From positions 7,923 to 15,228 of the forward strand of contig PEXL01000047.1 in NCBI GenBank assembly GCA_002779065.1: 7,306 nucleotides of DNA. The letters run 5' to 3'. Shown one piece after another: positions 5,651 through 7,306 of this stretch (position 1 is the stretch's first letter; the number at the start of each line of letters is the position of its first letter). Source of the stretch: Candidatus Diapherotrites archaeon CG08_land_8_20_14_0_20_34_12. Lineage in GTDB: Archaea; Iainarchaeota; Iainarchaeia; Iainarchaeales; 0-14-0-20-34-12. The notes under the pieces were generated by a model. The model searched no databases and was not told the DNA's origin. It saw nothing but the letters and a program-made list of their open reading frames with translations. The translations under genes were made by a program, and so were the position numbers.

Positions 5651-7306
5651 TTATTTTTTTCCAGTGCAGGCCTTTACAAAATTCAAGAACATTTCATCTG
5701 GCAATAACGGCCTTGATGTGAATTCAGGATGGAACTGAGAGGCCATAAAGAATCTGTGCTTTGGCATTTCCAAAATCTGCATGATCGGCCTGTTTGGCGC
5801 TTTCCCGGAAAATACTATTCCAGATTTTTCAAATCTTTCAATATACGCTGGGTTGCATTCATACCTGTGCCTGAATCTTCTCCTTATTTTGTCTTTTTTA
5901 CCATGTATTTCAAATGCAATTGTCCCTTTCTTTAATTCAACATCCTGCCCCCCTAACCTCATATTTCCGCCTAATCCCTCAATCTTTTTCTGCTCAGGCA
6001 AAGGATCTATAACTGGATTTTTTGTATTCGGGTCAAATTCTGTGCTATGCGCATCCTTCAATCCCAAAACATTCCTCGCATTTTCAATTAGCGCAATTTG
6101 GAAACCTAAACATAAACCCAAATAAGGAACATTATTTTCCCTGCAGTATTTAGCACAAGCTATTTTGCCTTCAATCCCTCTTTTCCCAAAACCGCCAGGA
6201 ACAATAATTCCATCAAGTTTTTTCAATTTTGCCAATTCTTCATTGTCATTTTCTTCAAGCTTTGTGGTTTCAATCCATTCAACCTTTGTTTTAACATTTA
6301 ACGGGCCTTGGCAATGCTCCAAGGCTTTCAAAATGCTAATGTAAGAATCCTTCAAACCAGTATATTTTCCAGCGATTCCAATTGTAACCTCTTTTGCATT
6401 GATATTTATTTTATTTTTAGAGGTCCATTCCGTCAATTTTTCATTCCCATTCTTTTTGAATCTGTTATCAAGTTTTAAAACCCTTAAAATTAATTCATCA
6501 ACATTTCTTTCCCTTAAAAATAAAGGCAATTCATAAATTTCAGAAATATTTTCCGCGCCAATAACATATTCAACAGGGACATTTAAGCTTAGGCTTATTT
6601 TTTCCTTTATTTTTTCAGGAATTTTTGTTTCAGATCTGCAAATAAGCAGATTTGGCTGTATCCCCATTTCCATAACCAGGCGAATCCCTAATTGTGCTGC
6701 CTTGCTTTTATGCTCACCCAAAGAACTTGGCTCAATTATGTAAGTAACATTTATGAAGCAAACATTTTCCCTTCCTTCCTCATATATTAATTCACGAATA
6801 GCTTCCAAGGCAAACATATTTTCATAGTCGCCAACAGTCCCGCCAATTTCAATCAGAATAACATCAGGCTTTTTGTTTACTGCTAATTTTCTTAAAACAT
6901 CCTTGATTTCACCGGTTACGTGAGGAACAAACTGAACATCCCTCCCCAAATATTCCCCAGCCCTTTCCTTCCTTATAATTTCCTGGTAAATTCTTCCAGA
7001 TGTTACAAAATTATCCTTTCCCAGATTTTTATTCAAAAATCTTTCATATGAACCCAAATCCATGTCTGTTTCAGTGCCATCATCCAAAACAAAGACTTCC
7101 CCATGCCTATAAGGATTTAATGTGCCGGAATCAACATTCAAATAGGCTTCAAGTTTTATTGGCTCGACATTCATCCCCCTATCTGCTAGCAATTTGCAAA
7201 GGGAGGAAGTTAACATTCCCTTGCCAATCCCACTTATTACAGAACCAGTGACAACAACATACTTTGTTTTGCCTGGTTTATAACCTTCAGGAATCGGCGT
7301 GTAAAA
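5651..7306 (-). CDS. pyrG: CTP synthase (glutamine-hydrolysing), 5' end outside the window
   Basis: Converts UTP to CTP using ATP and ammonia from glutamine, the last step of pyrimidine nucleotide synthesis. The frame is open to the window edge. The first in-window ATG (7214-7216) cannot be the start because the P-loop lies just upstream, in VVVTGSVISGIGKG. Visible synthetase-domain landmarks are YLNVDSGT, HGEVFVLDDGTETDMDLG, IEIGGTVGDYEN and CRSE. The C-terminal class I glutaminase domain has PGGFGKRG, the nucleophile loop LGLCLGFQ (Cys codon 6110-6112) and FHPEF with the catalytic His and Glu (codons 5729-5731 and 5723-5725). With 551 residues visible it already exceeds E. coli PyrG (545), since at least 14 residues precede the first strand. 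The usual UTP-site KTKPTQ is KSKAAQ here, keeping both Lys and the Gln. It ends three bases from the convergent lipoprotein gene. Identification is secure; the promoter lies outside. Confidence 0.96.
   Translation of the reverse strand, partial: FYTPIPEGYKPGKTKYVVVTGSVISGIGKGMLTSSLCKLLADRGMNVEPIKLEAYLNVDSGTLNPYRHGEVFVLDDGTETDMDLGSYERFLNKNLGKDNFVTSGRIYQEIIRKERAGEYLGRDVQFVPHVTGEIKDVLRKLAVNKKPDVILIEIGGTVGDYENMFALEAIRELIYEEGRENVCFINVTYIIEPSSLGEHKSKAAQLGIRLVMEMGIQPNLLICRSETKIPEKIKEKISLSLNVPVEYVIGAENISEIYELPLFLRERNVDELILRVLKLDNRFKKNGNEKLTEWTSKNKININAKEVTIGIAGKYTGLKDSYISILKALEHCQGPLNVKTKVEWIETTKLEENDNEELAKLKKLDGIIVPGGFGKRGIEGKIACAKYCRENNVPYLGLCLGFQIALIENARNVLGLKDAHSTEFDPNTKNPVIDPLPEQKKIEGLGGNMRLGGQDVELKKGTIAFEIHGKKDKIRRRFRHRYECNPAYIERFEKSGIVFSGKAPNRPIMQILEMPKHRFFMASQFHPEFTSRPLLPDEMFLNFVKACTGKK
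5654..5660 (+). terminator. T-run terminator candidate for the three-gene operon
   Basis: Seven consecutive T begin six bases after the lipoprotein stop codon, in an AATTTA-T7 context. T-runs alone terminate archaeal RNA polymerase. The run lies within the last codons of the convergent pyrG gene (its Lys-Lys end), so it does double duty as coding sequence. No hairpin precedes it. Confidence 0.4.

Noticed and set aside
7214..7216. ATG at 7216 (minus strand) as the pyrG start
   Set aside because: The 30 in-frame codons upstream encode the conserved first strand and P-loop (VVVTGSVISGIGKG), so the gene must begin outside the window.
1..7306. CRISPR array, insertion sequence or attachment site
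   Set aside because: No regularly spaced direct repeats, transposase frame or flanking duplications were seen. The only mobile element is the intein.

Overview
The window looks like a stretch of an AT-rich archaeal genome, most plausibly a DPANN-type lineage (Woesearchaeota/Pacearchaeota-like). This is inferred from four things: TATA-box-like promoters, one gene with a start codon about 25 bases after its TATA box (a leaderless arrangement), an archaeal-style TraB-family membrane protein, and a short lipoprotein with a CGDGxC-type cysteine-rich segment of the kind I associate with these archaea. One gene does not fit a typical archaeon: the AdoMet synthetase is of the bacterial MetK type, not the divergent archaeal type. 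No rRNA or tRNA is present to settle the taxonomy.

Layout. (1) Bases 1-2158 (+): the 3' two-thirds of metK, interrupted in frame at 440-1792 by a 451-residue intein with an intact-looking LAGLIDADG homing endonuclease. The intein splits the catalytic signature GGGAF/SGKD. (2) Bases 2173-2201: a strong hairpin plus T-run terminator. (3) Bases 2238-2699 (+): a 17-bp palindrome, a TATA box and a leaderless gene for a 133-residue protein related to YbaK-type aminoacyl-tRNA deacylases. (4) Bases 2732-5660 (+): a second TATA box, a leader of roughly 115 bases with two tandem inverted repeats, then three tightly packed genes (PHP-domain phosphoesterase, TraB-family membrane protein, HExxH lipoprotein with a cysteine-rich segment). 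(5) Bases 5651-7306 (-): pyrG, CTP synthase, convergent with the operon and running off the right edge.

How the genes relate. MetK and PyrG are independent housekeeping enzymes (AdoMet and CTP synthesis). Functional MetK here requires protein splicing. The PHP-TraB-lipoprotein cluster encodes three predicted metal-dependent hydrolases of different folds in one transcription unit. The last two are probably membrane-associated, which suggests, but does not prove, a role at the cell envelope. The most notable items are the MetK intein and the structured leader plus cysteine-rich HExxH lipoprotein of the three-gene operon.
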